From Smallanthus sonchifolius (taxonomy: Eukaryota; Streptophyta; Magnoliopsida; Asterales; Asteraceae), in contig CM042029.1 in the NCBI GenBank assembly GCA_023525975.1, positions 79,962,849-80,026,848 of the forward strand: a stretch of DNA of 64,000 nt. Reading direction: 5' to 3'. Below are positions 10,459-20,698 of this stretch, in pieces. The notes beneath the pieces are model-generated. The model was not told where the DNA came from and did not search any database. It saw nothing but the letters and a program-made list of their open reading frames with translations. The position numbers and the translations under genes were made by a program. Position 1 is the stretch's first letter; the number at the start of each line of letters is the position of its first letter.

Positions 10459-11389
10459 TATATATATAAGGGAGGTGTAATTAAATCGCCAAAAATTATG
10501 GTATTTAAAAATAAAAATATATAATCCCTACAAATATGGTTTTTAAAAATCAAAATGATTGGAAATGATAAAATTTTCATTTGTTATTTAATATCAAAAA
10601 ATAATTAGAAAATTACGTATTTAATTACAAATTTACCATAAATACATAAAATAGTTTACAAATATTTTGCAAGTATAATGAGAGACGTATATTTTGACAA
10701 ATGGAAATTAGTGTGATTAGAATTAGTTTGAACTTAAATTTGGAATGTAAAATTTAAAAAGTGAATTTAAATATCAAATAATTAGGAAATTAACACATGA
10801 CAAAAGTGGGTTAAGAATGTGACAAGTGATAAAAAATATGTTTCTTTATTAAAATAGGAAGACTAGGTTATAATCCCATATCTCATGTATTACATGAGTT
10901 GTATATTAAAAAAAATATAAATTATAAATCTGTAAATACGTCTTTTCCAAACTTAACTGAGTAAAATAAAAAATAACTCATAAAATTTTGTTGTTTTTTC
11001 TGTTTGTAAACCATTTTTCCTTTAATAGCTTGTAAATTAATGGAACTAAAAACAAATTCAAATAGCACATAGATCTACATTTTAGACTACACAAATTTTA
11101 GACTACAACATATTGTGGTATGAAAACAAAAGGAAAAATATTTACCATCTATTTATGAAATAAAAAAGAATCTAACGGGAGACTTCTTCACCTAAAACAG
11201 AGCAGAACTCTACTCATTTATCTCATCATAAAACTTCCCATCTTTTTATACAATAACTATTAGGTTTAAATAATATAATTTTGCCATCTCATACACGCTT
11301 TCCTGCACCGGTTTTTAATTAAAAAATTTAGGCATTTTGGCAAAAAAAAAATTTTTAAATGTAGAACACCATAAAATTATATAAAAAAT
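10459..11389. other. AT-rich spacer with one Helitron-like hairpin end
   Basis: No gene is visible. At 10863-10898 the minus strand reads as hairpin CTCATGTAATACATGAG, a 15-base spacer and CTAG, a degenerate relative of the ends of the neighbouring palindrome. The rest is low-complexity AT-rich DNA. Confidence 0.4.
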
Positions 11390-12965
11390 AATTACACGGA
11401 TGACCCCTGTGGTTTACACAGATTTCACTTTTGGCCCCTAAGAATGAGAAATTACATGTTTTGATCAATAGTTTGCACACTTATTTCACTTTTGGCCACT
11501 GAAATGGATGTCAGTTAAGTTTTTCAGTTAAATACATATGAAATGACTAAAACACTCATAATAATAAATATATATTATTAAAAGCATAAAATTAAATTTA
11601 AAAATAATATCTTTAATTAGTGGCGCACACCTAACCATAAAATTAAAACCCCTCCCCCACCCCCTTTCTTCCCCACCATGCTTATCGCCAATTTTGACTT
11701 TTCGCATCCAATTCTTTAAATCCCACAAAATCTGGAATGTTTAAAACCTTCTAACTCGTTTATAAGCTTTATCAATCGAAGGGAATGAGTATTTAACTCA
11801 CGGAGAGAACTCAGAACCAACTCGGATGACTCAGTTGAGGAAGACGAGTCAAGAAACAACAAGTCTCCAGCGCCGGCGTCATCTTCATCGTCATCGTCGA
11901 AACCGAGCGGCCAGATTCGGGGGAAGTGTTGGTGTTTCTGGTGGCTAGAGAGGAACTCAAAATTAAAAAATTCGGTTCATCTCTATCATCACACGCCTCT
12001 GGTTGCAGCCATGGATCTGTGTAATCTTTGTCTGATTTCTCCTACAGTCGTTTCTGGACACTTTATCAAGTCTCAAGTTCCACCGCCGCCTTGTTGCGAT
12101 TTCTCCGGTGGTGCGATGGCGTTAGAGGGGGTGTTCAAACATCGGTTTTTCAAGCGACTTGCAAGCTAGGGGGAAGAGAAGGGTTATGCTAGTTTGACCG
12201 GAGAAGGTGAAGCCACCATGAATTAATTCCATTTAGCTACAGATTCATCGATTCACCAACAGAAAAATGAAGCCGGCGAGGTTCATAAATCTGTTAGCTG
12301 ATCATTTATTCCACATTAAATTGTATGTTTTCTGTTTGAATTTCTGGAATCACAATCTTGTTTGATCCGAATCCAAACCCAACCATTTTGATTTTGATAC
12401 TTGAATCATGTGTGAGGAAGAAGAACAGTTGGGGTGCAGTGGGGTGGGTGAGGGTGGGGGTGGGGTTAGAGAGGGAAGATGGGACCGATGACCGGAAACG
12501 GTAGGTAGGGTGGAGGATAGGGAGGAGTTGAGGTCGGTGAACGGTATGACCGAAGGAGAGGTGGTGCTGGTGGCGGCGAGAGAAGACGGCGGCGCAGTAA
12601 TAAAGGAGTACCGTCGGTGTTGGATAGAGATGACGGCAGGCGCTGGAGAAGGTGGGAATGAAAGTCGGTGGCGGCGGAGTCGGAGGTGGAGGTGATTTTG
12701 CCAAGGATGTGGGTTTAATGAAGATGAGTGGAAAAGGAAGAAGATAAAGTGGGTGAGGTTTGAGGGCCCATATTTGGCTTTTCATTTATTTAACCGAGGG
12801 TATTTTAGTCATTTCATATGTACTTAACTGAAAAACTTAACTGACATCCATTTCAAGGGCCAAAAGTGAAATAAGTGTGCAAACTATTGGTCAAAACATG
12901 TAATTTCTCATTCCTAAGGGCCAAAAGTAAAATCCGTATAAACCACATAGGCCATTCGTGTAATT
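11390..12965. mobile_element. MULE-like element with ~175 bp terminal inverted repeats
   Basis: The left end (11390-11560, beginning AATTACACGGATGACC) is repeated as its reverse complement at 12790-12965. The long inverted repeats and the GGATGACCCCTGTGGTTT wording are typical of Mutator-like non-autonomous plant elements. The interior (11780-12760) is distinctly GC-richer than the flanks and carries open but low-complexity frames, for example Pro/His-rich on the minus strand at 12306-12785. It could hold captured host fragments (Pack-MULE). I found no transposase and no clear 9 bp target duplication. Confidence 0.55.
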
Positions 12966-13843
12966 CTTTCATTATATAATAAAAGGTTCCTCACCCGTCT
13001 AGTAAGTCATTCCCATTCACCAACATTCTTACGACATTCATGTAAAAAAAAATTTAACTCAGCTATTAAAGTGAAAATATACCTACAATTCTATATACAT
13101 ACATTTTGATAACTTGGTGAATAGTAAATTCACTTGGTTGGTTCACATGTCACCTAACGATTGATTTTTGATTTGTTTTTATTTTTAGCCCTTATAATAT
13201 ATATATAAAGTACGCTTTTAACCTGTTTCGTTTTATAATAATTTAGTTTTTTTATAACTTTTGTTCGTTACATTTTTAAAAATATTGGAAGGCGTGGATT
13301 TTTTGGTTTTACTGTTCATGTTGCAGTGTAAAAAAAATTAAAATGGAGTTGTATTAAAAATCGAGTGTTTTTTTTTGTGTCGTACGCTATATCGAGCGAC
13401 GTTACCGTTTCGGTGTCGTGACAAACTCAACCGCTTATAAGAAAACAACATCGTTTGCGGTGTTGTGGTATTATCGTCTCCGATATCAGTAGTATTGTTT
13501 TTGTGTCGTACTCAATAGTAAGCGACATTACAGTTTCGGTGGTGTGACAGACCCAACCGCTTATGAACGCGCATTTTTAATTATTAATTTTTTTGTTTAA
13601 TAGGATTTTTTTTGCCTAAAACATTTTTAGTGGGAAATCAAACACGGAGTTGACTTTGACTTGGTGGTTGCGCCGACTATTTGGAGTTCACTCAGACTCA
13701 CCCCGGTTTGAACCCGTGGGGGTTATTTTTTAATATTTTTATTCGATTTTTCCAAGCTTTTATTTTTTTTGTTTTTTCTTTCGTAATTTGATTTTACGTT
13801 ACAAACCTTAATACGCCCATTTTATCACCATTACCACGAGTTA
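12966..13843. repeat. Dispersed repeat, related to 47080-47338
   Basis: From about 13185 to 13445 the wording (TTTTAACCTGTTTCGTTTTATAATAA..., GAGTTGTATT, CGTTACCGTTTCGGTGTCGTGAC) closely follows 47090-47335. The two are therefore copies of one repeat family. No coding frame is present. Confidence 0.5.
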
Positions 13844-13861
13844 CTAGCCGCGAAGCGCGGG
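13844..13861 (-). mobile_element. Possible Helitron 3' end
   Basis: Minus strand: hairpin CCCGCGCTTCGCGG followed directly by CTAG and T. The hairpin and CTAG|T fit a Helitron terminus, but the usual 10-12 base spacer is missing, so this is tentative. The element body would extend to higher coordinates. Confidence 0.3.
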
Positions 13862-13900
13862 AATTAAATTAAATATCATCATTGTTATAAAGCTTATTTT

Positions 13901-14313
13901 AGGGGTGTAAACTAGTTGAGTCGAGCTCGAGCTCGACTCGTTTAACTAACTGTGAGCTCGAGCTCGGTTCGATTCGAGCTCTATTTCTAAAGCTTGGGCT
14001 TGACTCACGGGTACTTTTTCAAGTTCGAACTCGGCTCATTTGTTATTTACTAATTAATTTATTGATATTTATAATTACTTTTATATAAATTTTATTATAA
14101 TTTTATATATAATATAATATACATTATTTAGTTATTTTTAGCATAATTTCACATATACTAATTATTATATTTATATCTATTATATTAATTAAAAAATTAT
14201 ATAAGTAATATGCTTGTTTAGCCGGGTCGAGCTCGTTTAAGCTCGGGTTGAATCGAGTTTTTAGCAAGTCGGCCTCGAGAAGCTCGCGATCCGGCTTGAA
14301 TCGTTTACAACCA
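13901..14313. mobile_element. AGCTCG-rich MITE (hAT-like)
   Basis: It starts AGGGGTGTAAAC and ends GTTTACAACC, near-complementary ends like those of the hAT MITE at 35183. Both flanks of the AT-rich centre carry repeats of GAGCTCGAGCTCG/CGAGCTCG. I could not find an 8 bp target duplication, so one end may be eroded. Confidence 0.5.
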
Positions 14314-14395
14314 TCGTTCATTATGACTACTGTTAGAAAGTTCATATGTAGATGAAAAAAAAAAGTGTTTGATATTGTAGACATATGTTCGATGC

Positions 14396-14640
14396 TAAAC
14401 CTTAAATCTAAACCCTAAAAGCTAAACCCAAAACCTAACCACTCCACCCCCCTCCCCCAAAACCTGAATCCTCCCACCCCCACCCCACCCCACTCCCCTC
14501 CCACCCAAAAAACCTAAATGCCCCCACCCCACCCCCCAATTACCTAAACCCCCCCACCCCACTCCCTAAAAACCTAAACCCCACCCCACCCTCCAAAAAA
14601 TTAAATCCCCAACCCCATCCCTAAAAATCTTGACTAGCCG
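14396..14640. repeat. C-rich low-complexity tract with telomere-like units
   Basis: About 245 bases in which AAACCCTAAA-like units grade into runs such as CCCACCCCACCCC. The opening resembles degenerate plant telomere repeat (CCCTAAA). The minus strand is correspondingly G-rich and could form G-quadruplexes. Confidence 0.55.
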
Positions 14641-14747
14641 GTTTCAACGCCGCTGGAATGAGCTCAATCAGAGTTCGTTTTACCTGGTTTCGGTTAAAAA
14701 AGAAATTATTTCTTAGGTTTTTTAGCGAAAATTTACCTTTTATTTGA

Positions 14748-15090
14748 AATATATATATATATATATATATATAGGGGAGGGTTCCAGAGAAAACCACAAG
14801 TTAGGCGAAAACCAAGAAAACCACTAAAAAAACCAATTTTACCCAATCATATAATAATATTTTTTTTTGTTTTATTTTTTATTTATTTATTTATAAGAGT
14901 ATCAATGTAATATTAAACATTTTTACCAAAAAACATTTTTACACATAGTGTTACGTATACGTAAACATAAAACAAAAAAATTATGGTTACGTATACGTAA
15001 ATCAAAAAAATTGTTTTTGGATACGTATACGTAAATAAAAAAAATTGCCTAAAATGATGTGGTTTTCTCTGTTTTCGCCTAACTTTGTGG

Positions 15091-15151
<61 letters not shown>
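14748..15151. mobile_element. MITE lying between TA microsatellites
   Basis: A (TA)n run at 14748-14773 and a longer one at 15093-15151 bracket a small element. Its terminal inverted repeats are 14791-14823 (AACCACAAGTTAGGCGAAAA...) and 15059-15092. Its interior has three copies of the palindrome ACGTATACGT with A-rich spacers. The layout suggests insertion into, or birth within, a TA repeat. Confidence 0.5.
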
Positions 15152-15154
<3 letters not shown>

Positions 15155-16054
15155 TAGAAGATTATAAAACGTACTGTTGGCGATTATTGATCAATTGAGT
15201 TTATGGTTTTGATAATATGTAAAAAAATTGTAAAAAAAATGACGTAATAATTATGTGACAATTGTGGAAAATAAGGGAACATGATTGTAACCTGATCATA
15301 GGCACTTCATGTGTGTGAGCCAGTGAATACCACCTTAGATCCACCTCCACCACTCGCACACACACTAAAAATAGGTAAATGCTCCCTCTTAACCACTCCC
15401 TCATGTTTCTAGAGTGTTCTTTAGTGCTCTGGATTGACTTTTTGTATGTGTTACAATGATTCATCTTGCACTTCGTAGTATTGGGTAATTTTTTTTTATA
15501 TTTTGGGTTGAATTGGGTAACAACATAATACAAAACATGTTGAAATGAATAATATCTTAAAACAGTTTGGGTCAAGATGGATCGCTTAAAAACAATGTAA
15601 ATTTAGAATGGGTTCAAACGGGTATGAGATTTTGGTACTTTTGTTTTCTAAGACATCTTATTTCAACCTGATCCATTTTTTGGTTACAACTCATTCTGAT
15701 TCGAAACAAATTGATACTTTTTTTAAAACGACCCGTCTTGACCCGGACTCATTTTGATCATAACCCATTCTGACCCGTTACACAACCCAACCCAACCCAA
15801 CTGTTTTGCCAGGCTTACTTTGTAGCATGTAATGGATGTAGGTGCCAAACCTAATTCATAAGCAAAATCCTTGATTGTTTTTAGTTTCTTTTTTGCATGG
15901 TTGATTTCTGCTTTTTTAAGCTTGATTAGCAGAATCTGAAGCAATAACTAAAAAGGTGGACACAATTAGGGATGCTTGGGATTTGCTTATTTAAACAAGC
16001 TTTTGTTTGCTTATAAACAAAAATTGATGATCAACTTACATCATATTTAGTTTG
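15152..16054. other. Intergenic DNA with a GACCCG-rich dispersed repeat
   Basis: No gene is supported. Around 15550-15800 the sequence repeats words such as GACCCGTCTTGACCCG and GGGTTGAATTGGG in both orientations, like plant hAT-type MITE remnants. The open frame at 15201-15575 (minus) has no recognisable domain and looks accidental. Confidence 0.4.
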
Positions 16055-16059
16055 AAATA

Positions 16060-17216
16060 TGATGTGGTTCCAACGGTTTAATCGTTGGCCAAAGCAAAAA
16101 GAAAGAAGCCAACAAGAATTTTAGAGAGAAAATTTAGACTAATTTATATCTCTATTTCATAAAACATAAGCCCTTTTATATAGGCTAATAAGAATTAACT
16201 TATCACTAAATTCGTAAGTTACAAGTACCCCCACTAACTTAATATTACTAAACATAATTAAGGGAAAAAATTAATTGAAATAAAGAAAATTAATTGCTAA
16301 TGGTGTTGTGGGTTGCATTGAGATCATGGTATTGTGGGATTTGTATAGGCACGTAACAACCCCTTCCACTTTAAGAAACCTTGTCCGCAAGGTTGAGAAT
16401 CCAAACACGACATGGGCGAATATCCCACGGAGGACGCCACTTGGTTCTTCCGTAGCATTTGAAGCGATAATAACAAAACGCCACAGCGGCCGCCATTCGG
16501 GGTTCTCAGTTACCCCTTTCATCGATGTCCTAGTTTCTTTTATCGCAATGGCATCTACGGTGGTCATCCTTTGGAATTCTTGAACAATATGATTGACCAT
16601 TATGTTCTTGGAATCCTTATGGCTAACAAGATGGAAGAGAAGAACATTTTATTCCACTACACGAGAAGCTTTCTTGTTCAAACCAAAAGTGTTGACAACA
16701 ACTTTTGGGTTCGGGTTTGAGACAGTTGTGTGTGAGGAATAGGCGGTGGTTGAGGAGGGTTGTTGCGGTGGCAGAGTGGGTGATGGTAACCAAGGTCGGT
16801 TCTTGAGAAAATCAATAATCTCAACAAGCATTGACTCGATTCAGTCCAGCGACTTGTTCCATTCTTGAGCGTCCATAGGAGTGGATCAAGACCGCTCTGA
16901 TACCACTGATGTGGTTCCAAACGGTTTAATCATTGGCTAAAGCAAAAAGAAAGAAACCAAGAAGAATTTTAGAGAGAAAATTTAGACTAATTCATATTTC
17001 ATTCATATCCCTAATTCATAAAACATAAGCCATTTTATATAGGCTAACAAGAATTAACTTACCACAAAATTCATAAGTTACAAGTACCCCACTAACTTAA
17101 TATTACTAAACATAATTAAAGGAAACAATTAATTGAAATAAAGAAAATTGATTACTAATGGTGTTGTGGGTTGCATTGAGATCATGGTATTGTGGGATTT
17201 GTAGAGGCACGTAACA
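16060..17216 (-). mobile_element. Short non-autonomous LTR element (TRIM-like), complete
   Basis: Two LTRs of about 300 bp, 16060-16358 and 16907-17216, both begin TGATGTGGTTCC and end ACGTAACA. The target duplication AAATA is exact (16055-16059 and 17217-17221). The primer-binding site is at 16894-16905 (minus TGGTATCAGAGC) next to the right LTR, and a polypurine tract (minus AAGTGGAAGGGGT) abuts the left LTR, so the element reads on the minus strand. Only about 548 bases lie between the LTRs. They hold a 60-residue Gag-like scrap (16649-16831) and a scrap of a polyprotein end. The small indels between the LTRs show some age. Confidence 0.9.
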
Positions 17217-17221
17217 AAATA

Positions 17222-18899
17222 ATCCGCCGTCACAAGTTGCTTATTGAAAGCAATCCATTTCATGGCGCATAAGCACATTTTTTCAACCAAACACTCAAAT
17301 CTGATTGTAAAAGAAGCAGACAAACTATATATGTAAATAAACAATCCCAAACACCCCCTTAAAATTGGCAGTTAATTACATGATAAAACATCTGACTTGT
17401 TTCAATTCTTGATTATGGCTAACAGAAACTCCATGAAACTAGATAATTAACATCTCCATTAACATGATCTCTATGCAAACAAGTTACAAATAGATATTCA
17501 TCTTCTCATGTGGATTGTGAATCTGTGATCTTTCTTACATTGTAAAAGTTATGGTATTTTCTGCTGAATTACTAAGGATGCATTAGTTAGCATAGCATGA
17601 ACTTAGCTTTATTTTATGGAAAATGATCCATGCAACAATGAACAGATATGTCTAATTTTCTTGTAGCAAAGGGTAAATTAACAGGTTATTTTTGTTTATG
17701 TATGAAAATTAGAGGGTTAAAATGTAACTTCTTTTATCCTTTTATCCTAAAAGATCATGTTGTGTTATTGTCCAGGATATGAATTCAATATAATAGGATA
17801 GAGTACTTAATTTTCACCCTCCCAGTAAATCTAACGGAACACTTTCATCTTCTCGAAGTTAAATTAGCTATAAAACCAAAAGATGCTTCATTGGGACAAT
17901 ATATATGTTCTTTAGCATACAATAATGAAGTCTAAGGTTCCATTTGTGGGTCTTATAAATTCATTTTCATCTTTATCTCTGAAACTTGCCATATAAGGTT
18001 TAGCTTCTTGAATATAAGAGATGGATATATAATGCAAGCATATATAACATATGTATAGATAACAAAATGTACATAGGTATTAACTCTAGTAACTAAATAC
18101 AAATTATATTTATATCCTCTTAATTATCCCTAGTTTTGACTAATATCAACAAAATATCCTTTCGTTCATGCTGTTCATGCGGTTAATTGCTAATTAATAA
18201 GTTTTGGGCTATTTTTTGCACACAAATCCATCACAACAACACTATATGATGTAAACAATCTAAGACGTAAATATATTGAAACGTCGTATGTATGATATAC
18301 GCTTTGATTTATCATATCGATCCAACAACCGATCAACCAAACTTGATATCTACTTAAGTACTTAAAAGTTCATTCAAACTTGATATCAGTTATACTTAAG
18401 TACTTCAAGTTCATTCAAACTTGAGATCAGTTGCATTTAAGTACTTAAAAGTTCTTCAAAGATGACATGAACAATGATCAAGGAAAATAAAGTAATCACA
18501 AACCACAAAACCTTTTCTTGTTATGCATCCATAAGGCAAATTTCCTTTCTAGCTTGTTTGTCATCTCTTATTCTTTAGTTTTGGATCACCAGCCATAAAA
18601 ATAGATAATAGAAAACATATTTTTTACATAATAAAAACTAACAAGGTTGAAGTACACACATTACATGCATCATTTTACAACAAAATATGAAATTTGTTCA
18701 TAAAATGGTAACTTCTAGTTCTTAAAAGATATATTAATGCACACGCACACAATCCATGGAACCAATAACAAGATGTGTTACCATAAAAAAAGCCATAATT
18801 TAAAAACCCTTTATTCAAACCCTAATTTTTTAAGCACACTTCAAACCCTAATTAGGTTCTGTAAAACACCCATAAATAGTTATAACCTTTTGATCAATC
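17222..18899. other. Intergenic DNA downstream of the peptide gene
   Basis: AT-rich DNA with no supported gene. Near 18355-18455 a short stretch is repeated about three times (TACTTAAGTACTT...TCATTCAAACTTGA). The part from about 18700 to 18899 is probably the 3' untranslated region of the gene at 18900-20004. Confidence 0.45.
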
Positions 18900-20004
18900 T
18901 CAATCACGTAGTGGTGGTTTTGGAGTGTGATTCTTGTTTGGTCCTGGTACGGGATAGTCATTTTTCTCCAAATCCATCCTCTCGCTCATGAATTCATCTT
19001 CAAGAAACGCGGTTTCTTCGAAGTTTATCGTCTTTCAATCCATTTAAAAAACATAATTAAATAAGTGGTGTTCATGATTCTATCTTTATTTGATATAACT
19101 CCTGTTAACCTGCAATTTTTTTATAAATGGGCTTAATGTTCCTACCTTCTTCACATGAGGGCTTGGTTAGGAAATAGTTGCACTTGGGGGCTCATCACCC
19201 TTTATATTGGCGAGAAAGTGAGAGGAGTTGGCTTGACAGGTAGGTTTCTAAGTGGTGCCAGTTTACTGAAACTCGTCGGTGGGGGTGGTGAGAAACCCAC
19301 TTTCTCACCATTCCCATGCAAAACTTTCATGTTTCCCACGCGCCACTTTCTCGCCTTTCTCGCCATTCCCATTAACAAGAATCTAGCAGAACTTTGCCAT
19401 TGGGGAAGGAGATTAATTTTTTTTTTGTCTTTTACCCCTCAAGAACCTCACCAATGGCTATGGAGAGAAAGGAGTTTCTCGCCATCCACAAAAGCAAGAT
19501 ACTAGCTGGTCAAGTCATTGACCTCCACCGGGGAGTTTCAGCAAAAAACTGGCACCACTCATAAACCTATTTATCAAGCCTACTCCTCTCACTTTCTCGC
19601 CAATATGAAGGGTGATGAGCCCCTAAGTGCAAAAACATCTTAACCAAGCCCTCATGTGAAGAAGGTAGGAAGAGTAAGCCCATTTATAATTTTTTTTTTG
19701 TTAACCTTCACAAATTTCCTTAACATATAGAATGTGTACCTGGTCTTTGATGTCTTCAGATTCCAAGATTTCTACTTTTTCATGCAACAAATGTCTATGA
19801 ACATTCCCTGTCAAAACTTAATAACTTGTATCAATCATACACCTAAATGTGTACAGTACAACATAATGATGCATGCATATACATTAAGGTGAAATAACAA
19901 ATTCTTGGAGATTAATTACCTGATGTTGAGATAGCATTAGCCATGAACAGAATGTGAGAGAAAGCAAGAAGTGACACAATTAGGTAAAAGCCATTAGCTG
20001 CCAT
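18900..20004 (-). CDS. Small secreted peptide precursor, probable PSY (sulfated tyrosine) family
   Basis: Three exons on the minus strand: 19920-20004, 19740-19807 and 18900-19031, with GT...AG introns and matching phases, giving 94 residues. Exon 1 encodes a classic signal peptide: a short N-terminus, the hydrophobic core LIVSLLAFSHILFM, and likely cleavage after ANA. Exon 2 is a charged pro-region. Exon 3 ends with DYPVPGPNKNHTPKPPLRD. A DY pair preceded by acidic and basic residues, then G-x-N-x-x-H-x-P near the C-terminus, matches the PSY peptide pattern (DY...N..H.P), in which Tyr is sulfated by TPST and the peptide signals outside the cell to promote growth. It could instead be another DY-containing peptide family, but RGF and CIF motifs fit less well. 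A TATA box lies about 60 bases upstream of the ATG. The second intron holds a 569 bp MITE. Confidence 0.72.
19121..19689. mobile_element. MITE with ~150 bp inverted repeats in intron 2
   Basis: 19121-19268 (TTATAAATGGGCTTA...) recurs as its reverse complement at about 19540-19689. The element lies inside the second intron of the peptide gene and contains no transposase. Both flanks are T-runs with GTTAACCT just outside, so the exact target duplication is unclear. Mutator-like or hAT-like origin is possible. Confidence 0.65.
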
Positions 20005-20063
20005 CTTTGAAATTTCTCAACTTAGGGTTATAAACTTATAATGCTGGCTTTTAGTTTCTTCCA

Positions 20064-20071
20064 TATTTATA
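20064..20071 (-). promoter_or_regulatory. TATA box of the peptide gene
   Basis: Minus strand TATAAATA, 60 bases upstream of the start codon at 20004, giving an expected transcript start near 20035 and a short leader. Confidence 0.55.
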
Positions 20072-20561
20072 GATAAACGTTGACATCTTTTTCATTTGTG
20101 GGTGGAGACACAAACACACACCAAGTGAGGGAGAAATCATTTAGAAGGTAGTGGTGGACACAAGATTATTATACAATTTTTGAAATTAGTTATTCATATA
20201 GATAATATATGTACGTGTAGGTCATATATGCATTTACTTTTTCCCCCTTAAGATCAATTTATATTGATAGTGTTTTATATGACACATATATATGTATGAT
20301 TTCATTTATACCAAATGCCGTTAAAACATGCTAGGATATCATAACAACAAAAAATCATAGTTTTTTTTTTCTCATCCAATCATTAATCTGTGATATTAAT
20401 GTATACAAGGGAGTTTTGGTCCTTTAAAGTTTTTAACAACATTAGGTTTTGGTTGAATTATGATATAAACAAAACTAGATACATACTGGACATTTGATAC
20501 ATATATTTAAACTATTCTTCGAAGGGTGAGAGAGGTACAAGGTGGAACAAATTCATTCTAC

Positions 20562-20640
20562 AGCCGGCGCTTTTTTAAGGCTTAGCCGGCCACGTGTCGC
20601 AATCCGGCTAATGTGAGTAATGTCTATGTCTGAGCCGGCT
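20562..20640. promoter_or_regulatory. Cluster of AGCCGGC motifs next to a G-box core
   Basis: AGCCGG(C/CT) occurs four times in 79 bases (20562, 20584, 20604 in reverse, 20633), with CACGTG at 20591-20596. It lies 560-640 bases upstream of the peptide gene's ATG. It could be an upstream regulatory block or a relic of a mobile element; sequence alone does not decide. Confidence 0.3.
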
Positions 20641-20698
20641 AAATATTGGTGTCCATTTTGGATAACTTTTTTGGTTAAATGTCCATTTTGGTATTTTT

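Noticed and set aside
11390..11400. 9 bp target duplication for the MULE-like element
   Set aside because: Flanks (ATAAAAAAT and CTTTCATTA) do not match, so no duplication is claimed.
12306..12785. 159-residue minus-strand frame in the MULE-like element
   Set aside because: It is low-complexity Pro/His/Ser/Leu, overlaps the terminal inverted repeat and has no recognisable domain, so I did not call it a gene.
16308..16583. 91-residue plus-strand frame
   Set aside because: It is antisense to the TRIM and spans its LTR boundary.
19155..19505. 116-residue plus-strand frame
   Set aside because: It lies within the MITE in intron 2 of the peptide gene and crosses its inverted repeats.
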